Positions 26,776-33,984 of a stretch of 64,000 bases of DNA are shown here, piece after piece; the first letter of the stretch is position 1, and the number at the start of each line of letters is the position of its first letter. Where the stretch lies: the NCBI GenBank assembly GCA_002305415.1, contig DBQX01000131.1:70818-134817 (forward strand), read 5' to 3'. The DNA is from Actinomycetales bacterium UBA1383. GTDB lineage: Bacteria > Actinomycetota > Actinomycetes > Actinomycetales > Actinomycetaceae. The notes under the pieces are model-generated. The model searched no databases. It was not told the origin of the DNA and worked only from the letters and a program-made list of their open reading frames with translations. The position numbers and the translations under genes are program-made.

Positions 26776-27828
26776 TCATGATGGCACCGCGTCGCCGTCC
26801 CCGTCGCCGCTGCCAGCAGCCGCGGCGTCGTATGCCGCCCGGGCGCGCAGGTCGCGCGTCACCCGCCGCACCTTCCGCTCCGAGGTGGTCCTCTCCCCCA
26901 GTGCCTCGGGGCTCCAGTCGCCGGCGGGCGGTGACTCGTCGCTGGAGTGGGCGCCGGGGGCGGGCCGGCGCGTCCGCTGCGGCGGGACCGTCCCGGGGGC
27001 GAGGCGTCGCGCCGTCGCCAGGAACCCGGTGTGGCCCACCATGCGGTGGTCAGGGCGGACGGCGAGCCCTTCCAGGTGCCATGTCCGCACCATCGACTCC
27101 CAGGCGTGGGGTTCGGTGAACGCTCCGGACGCGCGCAGCTCCTCCACGAACCGGGACAGCTGCGTGGCCGTCGCGACGTAGGCGAGGACGACGCCGCCGG
27201 GGGCCAGCGCCTCGGCGACCACCGGGATGTTCTCCCACGGCGCGAGCATGTCGAGGACCACGCGGTCCACGCCTCCCGGATCGCTCACGACCGGCAGCAC
27301 GTCCGCCAGGTCACCGACGTGGACCTCCCACGCGGGGTGGTCGGTGCCGAACCAGGCGCGGACGTTCTCCCGCGCGATGTCCGCGAAGTCGCGGCGCCGC
27401 TCCACGCTGATGAGCCTGCCGGTCGTCCCGATGGTGTTGAGCAGGCTCATCGCGAGGGCGCCCGAACCGACCCCGGCCTCGGCCACCACCGCGCCGGAGA
27501 AGATGTCCGCCATCTGGATCACCTGGCCGGCGTCCTTGGGGTAGACGATGGCGGCGCCGCGGGGCATTCCGAGCACGTAGTCGGAGAGGAGCGGACGCAG
27601 GACGAGGTACTCGTGCTCCTCGGCGGTCAGTACCACGCTGCCGTCCGGCAACCCGATGATGTCGTCGTGGGCGATCCTGCCGCGATGGGTGTGGAAGGTC
27701 CCGCCGGCGCGGAGCTGGATCGTGTGCATCCGGCCCTTGGCGTCGGTGAGCTGGACGCGTTCTCCCGCGCGCAGCGGGCCGCGGCGCGCGGCGGGGCCGA
27801 TGGCTGGAGGGAAGTCGGGGGAAACCAC
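26776..27828 (-). CDS. trmI: tRNA (adenine-58-N1)-methyltransferase
   Basis: TrmI methylates A58 in the T-loop of tRNAs, stabilising them. It has 350 residues. A small N-terminal beta domain is followed by a SAM-binding Rossmann domain with AEAGVGSGALAMSLL and the catalytic-region motif VVLDMLAPWENI. The C-terminal 60 residues are arginine- and alanine-rich and look disordered. GTG 27828 is supported by a TAGGCT hexamer 8 bases upstream. The gene precedes arc in many actinobacteria (Rv2118c in M. tuberculosis). Confidence 0.94.
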   Translation of the reverse strand: MVSPDFPPAIGPAARRGPLRAGERVQLTDAKGRMHTIQLRAGGTFHTHRGRIAHDDIIGLPDGSVVLTAEEHEYLVLRPLLSDYVLGMPRGAAIVYPKDAGQVIQMADIFSGAVVAEAGVGSGALAMSLLNTIGTTGRLISVERRRDFADIARENVRAWFGTDHPAWEVHVGDLADVLPVVSDPGGVDRVVLDMLAPWENIPVVAEALAPGGVVLAYVATATQLSRFVEELRASGAFTEPHAWESMVRTWHLEGLAVRPDHRMVGHTGFLATARRLAPGTVPPQRTRRPAPGAHSSDESPPAGDWSPEALGERTTSERKVRRVTRDLRARAAYDAAAAGSGDGDGDAVPS

Positions 27829-27836
27829 GAGGATCC

Positions 27837-27842
27837 AGCCTA
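27837..27842 (-). promoter_or_regulatory. -10 element, leaderless trmI-arc-dop-pup-pafA operon
   Basis: TAGGCT on the minus strand ends 8 bases before GTG 27828, in the 21-base gap after the M50 gene. It would drive the whole pupylation cluster. Confidence 0.5.
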
Positions 27843-27849
27843 ATCGCCG

Positions 27850-28902
27850 TCACCGCCAGCGCGGCAACCGGCTCAGCATGGTGGGGAGGTGCCCCACCCA
27901 CGTGCGCGTGCCGTCGACGAGGACGACGACGTCGCCACCGCGGGTGGCCCGCACGAGGGCCGCGACGGCGTCCGGTCCGTGGGCGAGCGTCAGGACCGAA
28001 TCGGGGGTCAGCGCGCGGGCGACGGCGCCCACCGGCAGGTCGGCCGGCGCGCCCTGCTGGAGCGCCTCCACGCTCACCACGGCCGCCGGGCGGCCCGCCT
28101 CGAACACCACGGCGCCGCTCGGCGGCACGTCCCCGACGCGCGCTGTGCCGTCCACGACGGTCGCGGGGGCCATGAGGGGCCGCAGGTCGACATCCGCCAC
28201 GGCGATCCGCGCCCGCGCCACCATCACCGCCTGGGTGGCTCCCTGCCAGAGGAAGGCCGCGATCACGAGCGGCCAGAGGCCGGCGACCCCACCGGAACCC
28301 GTCGCGAGCTGGACGACGCCCCAGGCCGCCACCCCGAGCGCCACCATCCGTCCGAGGGTGCCGGCCAGGACCATGCCCTGCTCCCGCTTCCCGGTGACGG
28401 CCCAGCCGATCGCCTGCACGACGTGCCCGCCGTCCATGGGCAGCCCGGGCAGCAGGTTGAACACCCCGAGCGCGACGTTCAGGATCGCGAGCGGCGCCAG
28501 CACCCAGTACAGGGCCCCGCCTGTCAGGAGCAGGGCCCCCCAGAGGACCGCCGCGAGGGCGAGGTTCGAGACCGGTCCGGCGAGGGCGATGAGCGCCATG
28601 TCGACGGGCCGGCGCTCCGGCTCCCGGAACGAGGTGTGGCCACCCCAGATGGTGAGGGTGTACGCCCGAGGCGGGCGGCGCAGTGCCATCCCGGCGAGAC
28701 CGTGGCTGACCTCGTGGAGGAGGACGGAGGCGAAGAGCCCGGCGACGGCGACGAGCGCGAACCCCAGGGCCTCCGCGGGTGGCATCACCCGTACGAGCGA
28801 GGTGTAGTAGAGGACGGCGAGCAGCGCCACGCCCACGGGCCACGACCGTGCGAGGTGGAGGGGCGTCGGCCCGATGTGCCCGATCCGCCAGCCTTCTGTC
28901 AT
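27850..28902 (-). CDS. M50 site-2 protease family protein (Rip3-like)
   Basis: This 350-residue intramembrane zinc metalloprotease has the zinc site HEVSH in the second or third transmembrane helix and the third ligand in NLLPGLPMDGGH. Five to six hydrophobic segments span about residues 20-220. The C-terminal third is soluble and may be a pair of degenerate CBS domains (VVFEAGRPAAVVSV, VVVLVDGTRTWVG). Family members cut membrane-bound anti-sigma factors or other membrane proteins. The substrate here is unknown. A TAGGGT hexamer lies 6 bases before the ATG. Its position next to trmI and arc is conserved in actinobacteria. Confidence 0.9.
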   Translation of the reverse strand: MTEGWRIGHIGPTPLHLARSWPVGVALLAVLYYTSLVRVMPPAEALGFALVAVAGLFASVLLHEVSHGLAGMALRRPPRAYTLTIWGGHTSFREPERRPVDMALIALAGPVSNLALAAVLWGALLLTGGALYWVLAPLAILNVALGVFNLLPGLPMDGGHVVQAIGWAVTGKREQGMVLAGTLGRMVALGVAAWGVVQLATGSGGVAGLWPLVIAAFLWQGATQAVMVARARIAVADVDLRPLMAPATVVDGTARVGDVPPSGAVVFEAGRPAAVVSVEALQQGAPADLPVGAVARALTPDSVLTLAHGPDAVAALVRATRGGDVVVLVDGTRTWVGHLPTMLSRLPRWR

Positions 28903-28908
28903 GGGCCC

Positions 28909-28914
28909 ACCCTA
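28909..28914 (-). promoter_or_regulatory. -10 element, leaderless M50 protease gene
   Basis: TAGGGT on the minus strand ends 6 bases before ATG 28902. It is divergent from the -10 of the nuclease gene about 56 bases away. Confidence 0.5.
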
Positions 28915-28970
28915 CGTCCCGTCGATCCACAGGCCAGCGGCGGATCCCGGAACCTGTCGGCGGGCCGGGT

Positions 28971-28976
28971 TACGTT
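28971..28976 (+). promoter_or_regulatory. -10 element, leaderless nuclease gene
   Basis: TACGTT ends 7 bases before ATG 28984. Confidence 0.45.
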
Positions 28977-28983
28977 GGGTGCC

Positions 28984-29817
28984 ATGAGGCGTTCGGCGAT
29001 CTCCCCCTCCCGCGCGAGGGACTTCCTGCAGTGTCCCCTGATGTTCCGCTACCGGGCCGTGGACCGTATTCCCGAGTCCCCGCGCCCGGCGACCGCGAAG
29101 GGGACACTGGTGCACGCCGTCCTCGAGCGCCTGTACGACCTGCCGGCGGCCGACCGCACCGAGGAGGCGGCACTCGGCCTCCTCGATCCGCAGTGGGAGT
29201 CGCTGCGGTCACGGCAGCCGGAGGTCTTGTCGCTGTTCGACGGGCCCGGGGAGCTGGAGTCGTGGCTCGCGGAGGCGCGGGCGCTCGTGTCGGCCTACTT
29301 CCGTGTCGAGAACCCGCGGCGGCTGGAGCCCGCGGAGCGCGAGCGGCTGGTTGAGGTGGAGGTCGACGGGATCCTCCTGCGGGGATACATCGACCGGGTG
29401 GACCGCGCGCCCAACGGCGCCACGAGGATCGTGGACTACAAGACCGGGCGCTCACCCTCCGAGCGCTTCACGTCCGAGGCCCTGTTCCAGATGCGGTTCT
29501 ACGCCCTGATGCTCTGGCGGCTGGAGGGCGTCGCGCCGAAACGGCTGCAGCTCGTCTACCTCGGCGACGGCCGCACCCTCACGCTCGACCCGGACGAGGA
29601 CGACCTGGCGGACTTCGAGGCCTCCATCTCCGCCCTGTGGTCCCGCATCGAGGCGGCGGCGCGCGCCGGGGACTTCCCGGCACGCCGGTCACCGCTCTGT
29701 CCGTGGTGTTCGTTCCGGGAGATGTGCCCCGCGTTCGGGGGACCGGTGCCCGCACTGCCGGCCGAGGGAGTCAGCGAGCTGCTGGGCGTGCGCCGGCCTG
29801 CCACTGTTGGTGGATGA
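28984..29817 (+). CDS. RecB/Cas4-like PD-(D/E)XK nuclease with a Fe-S cluster
   Basis: This 277-residue stand-alone nuclease domain is related to the C-terminus of RecB and AddB. All four family motifs are visible: GTLVHAVLERL, GYIDRVDR, IVDYKTG and QMRFYALMLW. Four cysteines, one near Cys17 (FLQC) and three in CPWCSFREMC near residue 240, match the Fe-S staple of AddB and Cas4 nucleases. It may process DNA ends or recombination intermediates, but no role is established. A homologue (Rv2119) lies next to trmI in M. tuberculosis. Its end overlaps the convergent HAD gene by 47 bases. Confidence 0.9.
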   Translation: MRRSAISPSRARDFLQCPLMFRYRAVDRIPESPRPATAKGTLVHAVLERLYDLPAADRTEEAALGLLDPQWESLRSRQPEVLSLFDGPGELESWLAEARALVSAYFRVENPRRLEPAERERLVEVEVDGILLRGYIDRVDRAPNGATRIVDYKTGRSPSERFTSEALFQMRFYALMLWRLEGVAPKRLQLVYLGDGRTLTLDPDEDDLADFEASISALWSRIEAAARAGDFPARRSPLCPWCSFREMCPAFGGPVPALPAEGVSELLGVRRPATVGG

Positions 29818-30457
29818 GGTGGAGGTCCTCGGCGAGGACGCCCGCCAGGCTGGGGAGGTACACCAGCCGGTCGTCGTGCGGGAGGTCGACCAGGAACGGC
29901 ACCGCCACCGGGGTGACGCCGGCGGCGAGGATCGCGCCCACGCCGGAGGGGGAGTCCTCGATGGCGAGGCAGTGGCCCACCTCGAGCCCGAGGGCGGCGA
30001 CCGCGGTGAGGTAGATCGCCGGGTCGGGCTTCCCGCGCGGCACCGAGTCCCCTGTCTGCACCAGGTCGAACACGCCCGGCTCCGCCTGCTCGATGATCGC
30101 CTCCACGTAGGCGCCGAAGCTCATCGTCACGACGCCCTGGCGGACTCCCGCGTCACGGAGCGAGGCGAGGAGTTCCGGCACGCCGCGCCGGTAGGGCACA
30201 CCCTCCGTCCTCACAAGGTCCCGCATCCGGGAGAGGAGTTCGGCGGTCAGCTCTTCGACGGTCGCACGCACGCCACGCTCGATCAGCAGCCGGGCGGTCT
30301 GAGGGATCGGCATGCCGACCGCCGCGAGTCCCTCCGACTCGCCCCACGTGGCGCCGTGCTCCGCGGCGATCTCCATCTCGGTCCGGATCCAGTACCGTTC
30401 CGAGTCCACGAGGGTGCCGTCGAGATCCCACAACACGGCCTTCAGCTCGACATCCAC
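29771..30457 (-). CDS. HAD-superfamily hydrolase (beta-phosphoglucomutase/phosphatase type)
   Basis: This 228-residue HAD subfamily IA protein has motif I VLWDLDGTLVDSE (nucleophile and acid Asp pair), motif II VVTMSFGAY, motif III GKPDPAIY and motif IV AIEDSPSGVGA. The helical cap after motif I resembles those of beta-phosphoglucomutase-like phosphatases. The substrate is not predictable. GTG 30457 is chosen because a TATGCT hexamer lies 6 bases upstream. The frame extends over 1 kb further but only as antisense to the PAC2 gene. It overlaps the convergent nuclease gene by 47 bases. Confidence 0.9.
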   Translation of the reverse strand: MDVELKAVLWDLDGTLVDSERYWIRTEMEIAAEHGATWGESEGLAAVGMPIPQTARLLIERGVRATVEELTAELLSRMRDLVRTEGVPYRRGVPELLASLRDAGVRQGVVTMSFGAYVEAIIEQAEPGVFDLVQTGDSVPRGKPDPAIYLTAVAALGLEVGHCLAIEDSPSGVGAILAAGVTPVAVPFLVDLPHDDRLVYLPSLAGVLAEDLHLIHQQWQAGARPAAR

Positions 30458-30463
30458 CCCGCC

Positions 30464-30469
30464 AGCATA
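30464..30469 (-). promoter_or_regulatory. -10 element, leaderless HAD gene
   Basis: TATGCT on the minus strand ends 6 bases before GTG 30457. It is divergent from the PAC2 promoter. Confidence 0.5.
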
Positions 30470-30505
30470 GGCGCTGCGCCGTGGGCCGGACGTGGGGGCC
30501 GGACG

Positions 30506-30511
30506 TAGGCT
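30506..30511 (+). promoter_or_regulatory. -10 element, leaderless PAC2 gene
   Basis: TAGGCT ends 6 bases before ATG 30518. Confidence 0.5.
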
Positions 30512-30517
30512 GGGGCC

Positions 30518-31354
30518 ATGGCAGGATTCGAGGACCGACCCCGGGCGACCGCCCTCATCGCCGCCTTCGAGGGGTGGAACGACGCGGGCGACGCCGCGAC
30601 CGCCGTGATCGACATCCTCGGCGAGGAATGGGGTGCCGAACCCATCGCGGAGATCGACCCCCAGGACTACTACGACTTCCAGGTCAACCGGCCCGTCGTC
30701 GAGAGGGACGAGGAGGGCAACCGCCAGCTCCTGTGGCCCGGCACGATCGTCAGCGCCGGGACCATGCCGTCCGGCCGCCGGGTGCTCCTGGTGCGCGGAC
30801 TCGAGCCGTCGTTCCGCTGGAAGGACTTCGCCGACGAGATCCTCGCCATCGCCGGCGAGGAGGGCGTCCGGGACGTGTACGCGCTGGGCGCGCTGCTCGC
30901 GGACGTCCCCCACACGCGCGCACTGCCGCTCAGCACCACCTCCTCCGCGCCGCACGTGCGCCGCCGCCTCGGCCTCCGGGAGTCCGACTACGAGGGTCCC
31001 ACCGGGATCGTGGGCGTCCTCGACGCGATGGCCGCCGAGGCGGGGTTCGAGTCGGTCAGCCTCTGGGTCTCCGTCCCCCACTACATCTCGGACCCGCCAT
31101 CCCCCAAGGCGACGCTCACCCTCATCCGGGAGCTCGCGGCGCTCCTCGACGAGCCCATCGCGGCGGAGGGACTGACGGACGATGCACAGGAGTGGGAGGA
31201 CGGCGTCAGCGAACTCGCCCGGGAGAATCCGGACGTGGCCGGGTACGTGGAACAGCTGGAGAAGACCCGCGACACCGCGGAGTCGGCAGAGGCCACCGGC
31301 GAGGCGATCGCCCGGGAGTTCGAGCGCTACCTCCGGCGGCGCGACAACTCCTGA
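30518..31354 (+). CDS. PAC2-family (proteasome assembly chaperone-like) protein
   Basis: This 278-residue PAC2/DUF75 family protein has the conserved opening LIAAFEGWNDAGDAATAVID, the glycine-rich ATVSAG-like strand region (GTIVSAGTMPSG) and YALGALLADVPHTR. Eukaryotic PAC2 helps assemble the 20S proteasome, but bacterial members (Rv2125 in M. tuberculosis) have no proven role. The last 60 residues are acidic and probably helical. It overlaps the convergent mshC by 28 bases. It is present here although no 20S genes are in the window, so a proteasome-assembly role seems unlikely. Confidence 0.9.
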   Translation: MAGFEDRPRATALIAAFEGWNDAGDAATAVIDILGEEWGAEPIAEIDPQDYYDFQVNRPVVERDEEGNRQLLWPGTIVSAGTMPSGRRVLLVRGLEPSFRWKDFADEILAIAGEEGVRDVYALGALLADVPHTRALPLSTTSSAPHVRRRLGLRESDYEGPTGIVGVLDAMAAEAGFESVSLWVSVPHYISDPPSPKATLTLIRELAALLDEPIAAEGLTDDAQEWEDGVSELARENPDVAGYVEQLEKTRDTAESAEATGEAIAREFERYLRRRDNS

Positions 31355-32565
31355 GCGCGCAGGTCGATCCCCAGGAGCGCGTCGACGGCGTCGGCCGCTC
31401 CGTCGTCGCCACCGGCGCCCGCGAGGACGGCTCCCGCCCACGCGTCGACCTCCGCGAGCGCGGCCGGCACGTCGAGGTCGCCCGCGAGGGCCCGCGCCAC
31501 ACGGACAGCGAGAGGTGCTCCGCCCCCAGCGGGTGCCGGTACCAGGGCGGCGGCCCGCCACCGGGCCAGACGGTGTTCCGCCGCCCGCAACTGTCCGCGG
31601 TCCCATTGCCACTCCCGCGACCAGTGATGCGCCGCCAGCGCGAGCCGGAGGGCGGCCGGGTCGGCCCCATCCTCGAGGAGCCGGGACACGAAGACGAGGT
31701 TGCCGCGCGACTTGCTCATCTTCTCGCCGTCCAGGCCCACGAGGCCGACATGGAGCGCCAGGCCGCCGTGCGGGTGGCCCAGCGCGCGGAGGTGCGATGC
31801 GGTCATGTGGTGGTGCGGGAAGGCGAGGTCGCTACCCCCTCCAGTGATGGTCGGGGCTCCCCCCAGGAATGCCTCCGCGATGACGGCGCACTCGATGTGC
31901 CAGCCGGGTCGGCCCGGCCCGAGCGGCCCGCCATCCCACGTGGGTTCGCCGGAGCGTCCGGCACGCCAGAGCAGCGGGTCGAGCGGGGCGCGCTTGCCGG
32001 GCCGTGCCGGGTCGCCGCCGCGCTCGCCGAAGAGCTCGACGGCGTCGTCGGGCAGTGCCTCAGCGAACGCGGTCTCCGCGCGGGTGTCGGCGTAGACGTC
32101 GGCCGCCCCCTCCCCCGCCTGGTCCGGTACGCCGATCCGGTAGGCGGCCTCCCTCCGGAGGAGCCGGGTGACGCCGTCGACGATCAGCGGGACGGACTCG
32201 ACCACGCCGACGTAGTGGTCAGGGCTGAGGACGCGCAGCGCCTCCATGTCCGTCGCGAGCCGGTCGATGCCCTCACGGGCGAGGTACCGCCAGTCCACCC
32301 CCAGTGCGATGGCCCGCTCGAGGAGCGGGTCGTCGACGTCGGTGACGTTCTGCACGTGGGTGACCCGCCGGCCGCTGGCACGGAGGAGGCGTACGAGGAC
32401 GTCGAATGTCACGTACGTGTGCGCGTGCCCCAGGTGCGTGGCGTCGTAGGGCGTGATGCCGCACACATACACGCCGACTGCCTGCGGGAACTGCGTGCCG
32501 CCAAGGCGCGGCTCGATGCCCAGATCCGGGAGCCGCGGGACCCGCACGCTCTTCCACCCGTCCAC
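31327..32565 (-). CDS. mshC: cysteine--1-D-myo-inosityl glucosamine ligase (mycothiol synthesis)
   Basis: MshC uses ATP to join L-cysteine to GlcN-Ins, the third committed step of mycothiol synthesis. The 412-residue protein is a class I cysteinyl-tRNA synthetase homologue without the C-terminal tRNA-binding domains. The HIGH-like motif THLGHAHTY and the KMSKS motif EKMSKSRG are present. The zinc-binding residues lie around VCGITPYD, WHIECAV and FPHHHM. Mycothiol is confined to actinobacteria, so this gene fixes the phylum. GTG 32565 is set by a TAGTGT hexamer 6 bases upstream. Confidence 0.95.
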   Translation of the reverse strand: MDGWKSVRVPRLPDLGIEPRLGGTQFPQAVGVYVCGITPYDATHLGHAHTYVTFDVLVRLLRASGRRVTHVQNVTDVDDPLLERAIALGVDWRYLAREGIDRLATDMEALRVLSPDHYVGVVESVPLIVDGVTRLLRREAAYRIGVPDQAGEGAADVYADTRAETAFAEALPDDAVELFGERGGDPARPGKRAPLDPLLWRAGRSGEPTWDGGPLGPGRPGWHIECAVIAEAFLGGAPTITGGGSDLAFPHHHMTASHLRALGHPHGGLALHVGLVGLDGEKMSKSRGNLVFVSRLLEDGADPAALRLALAAHHWSREWQWDRGQLRAAEHRLARWRAAALVPAPAGGGAPLAVRVARALAGDLDVPAALAEVDAWAGAVLAGAGGDDGAADAVDALLGIDLRAQELSRRRR

Positions 32566-32571
32566 CCTGCA

Positions 32572-32577
32572 ACACTA
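32572..32577 (-). promoter_or_regulatory. -10 element, leaderless mshC
   Basis: TAGTGT on the minus strand ends 6 bases before GTG 32565. It is divergent from the aldo/keto reductase promoter about 50 bases away. Confidence 0.5.
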
Positions 32578-32625
32578 GACGCACTCCGCGGGACGCCGGC
32601 GTGCGGGCCGCCCGGACGGACACGC

Positions 32626-32631
32626 TAACGT
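32626..32631 (+). promoter_or_regulatory. -10 element, leaderless aldo/keto reductase gene
   Basis: TAACGT ends 7 bases before ATG 32639. Confidence 0.5.
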
Positions 32632-32638
32632 GGCGATC

Positions 32639-33568
32639 ATGGAGCAACGAGTCGTCGGCCGCACCGGTCTACGGGTCTCCTCCCTCGGGCTGGGGACAAT
32701 GACATGGGGCCGCGACACGGATCCGCTGGACGCCGCGACCATGCTCACCGAGTTCGTCGAGGCGGGCGGGACCCTCGTGGACACCGCCGCCGGCTATGCG
32801 GACGGGGCCGCGGAGGAACTCCTCGGCGAACTGCTCGCCGGGACCGTGGCGCGTTCCGACGTCGTGCTCGTCACGAAGGCCGGTGTGCGAACGTGGCGCT
32901 CCGACCGCGCGGTGGTCGACGCCTCCCGGGGAACGCTCCTCGACTCGCTCGACGCCTCGTTGTCCCGGCTGGGCACCGACCACGTGGACGTCTTCCTCGT
33001 CCAGGCGCCCGATCCGTTCACCCCTATGGAGGAGACGGCAGGCGCCCTGCGGGCGGCCGTCACGTCGGGGCGGGCGCGTTACGCCGGGCTCTCGAACCAT
33101 TCGGGGTGGCAGTGCGCGCACATGGCCGGGCTGCTGCGCCCGGACCCGGGACTGGCGGTGGTGGAGAACGAGTACTCGCTGCTGGAGCGCGGCATCGAGC
33201 GCGAACTCCTGCCGGCCGCGCAGGCCCTGGGCATCGGGGTGTTCGCATGGTCGCCGCTCGGGCGCGGGGTGCTCACTGCGAAGTACCGCCACTCGACGCC
33301 CCCGGATTCCCGGGCCGCCTCCCCGCACCTGCGTGCCTTCGTCGCCCCCTACCTCGACGAGCGCAGCTTCGGGGTCGTGGAGGCACTGGTCCGCGCCGCT
33401 GACGGGCTGGAGTGCCACCCGCTCGAAGTGGCGCTGGCGTGGGTGAGGTCGCGGGGCGTGGCCTCGGCGATCGTCGGTCCGCGCACGCCCGGACAGCTGC
33501 GCGCGATCCTCGCGAGCGACGTCGAGGTGCCGGACGTCATCGCGCGGGCGCTCAGTGACGTGAGCTGA
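32639..33568 (+). CDS. aldo/keto reductase
   Basis: This NADPH-dependent TIM-barrel oxidoreductase has about 309 residues. The catalytic tetrad is visible as Asp and Tyr in LVDTAAGYADGAAEE, Lys in VLVTKAG and His in GLSNHSGWQ. The family-typical cofactor segment near the end is AIVGPRTPGQL. It belongs to the YhdN/voltage-gated K+ channel beta-like subgroup. The natural substrate is unknown. The gene is immediately divergent from mshC, and the start rests on a TAACGT hexamer 7 bases before the ATG. Confidence 0.92.
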   Translation: MEQRVVGRTGLRVSSLGLGTMTWGRDTDPLDAATMLTEFVEAGGTLVDTAAGYADGAAEELLGELLAGTVARSDVVLVTKAGVRTWRSDRAVVDASRGTLLDSLDASLSRLGTDHVDVFLVQAPDPFTPMEETAGALRAAVTSGRARYAGLSNHSGWQCAHMAGLLRPDPGLAVVENEYSLLERGIERELLPAAQALGIGVFAWSPLGRGVLTAKYRHSTPPDSRAASPHLRAFVAPYLDERSFGVVEALVRAADGLECHPLEVALAWVRSRGVASAIVGPRTPGQLRAILASDVEVPDVIARALSDVS

Positions 33569-33582
33569 CCTCCCCGCGAGAG

Positions 33583-33945
33583 CTACTGCTCGTCATCGAG
33601 GTCCTCCTCATCCTCGAGGTCCTCATCCTCCTCGTCGAGATCCTCCTCATCCTCGTCGAGGTCCTCGAGGTCCTCGTCGTCCTCCTCATCCGCGACCTCC
33701 TCGTCCTCCTCGAGGTCCTCGTCCTCCTCGTCCTCGAGGTCCTCGTCGTAGTACACGTCGAAGGGGAGGTCGACATCGAAGTTCGTGATCAGCGCGTCGT
33801 CGTAGGTGACGAACGCGTCCTCGAGGGTGTCGGTGGCCGCGATGACCGCGGGCGCCTCGGAATCCTGGTTCGCCGAGACGGCTTCGAAGTGGGCGAGGAG
33901 CGCTTCGATGAGCCGGTCGAGAGCCGCGCGCGGTTCGATGTCCAT
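33583..33945 (-). CDS. small protein with a long Asp/Glu tail
   Basis: This is a 120-residue protein of unknown function. The first 50 residues form an ordinary, probably helical domain (LDRLIEALLAHFEAVSANQD) with TLEDAFVTYDDALITNFDVDLPFDVYYD. From about residue 66 onwards nearly every residue is Asp or Glu, with a few Leu (patterns such as EDLEEDEE and DEDLEDEE). Similar proteins in Propionibacteriaceae have been labelled primosomal or primase-like, but I see no primase motif. Acidic tails of this type often mimic DNA or bind basic proteins. It is leaderless by the TAGGCT hexamer 6 bases upstream. Confidence 0.75.
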   Translation of the reverse strand: MDIEPRAALDRLIEALLAHFEAVSANQDSEAPAVIAATDTLEDAFVTYDDALITNFDVDLPFDVYYDEDLEDEEDEDLEEDEEVADEEDDEDLEDLDEDEEDLDEEDEDLEDEEDLDDEQ

Positions 33946-33951
33946 GCCGCG

Positions 33952-33957
33952 AGCCTA
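33952..33957 (-). promoter_or_regulatory. -10 element, leaderless acidic protein gene
   Basis: TAGGCT on the minus strand ends 6 bases before ATG 33945. Confidence 0.5.
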
Positions 33958-33984
33958 TCGCCGCCACGGGGTGGGGTACAGCGC

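Noticed and set aside
29771..31612. 613-codon version of the HAD hydrolase gene
   Set aside because: The extra 385 codons are antisense to the PAC2 gene. The conserved domain starts at GTG 30457 with a -10 hexamer in place.
33552..33776. Open frame of Ser/Thr/Arg repeats opposite or alongside the acidic protein gene
   Set aside because: It is the same-strand alternate frame of the GAG/GAC repeat and consists only of low-complexity sequence.
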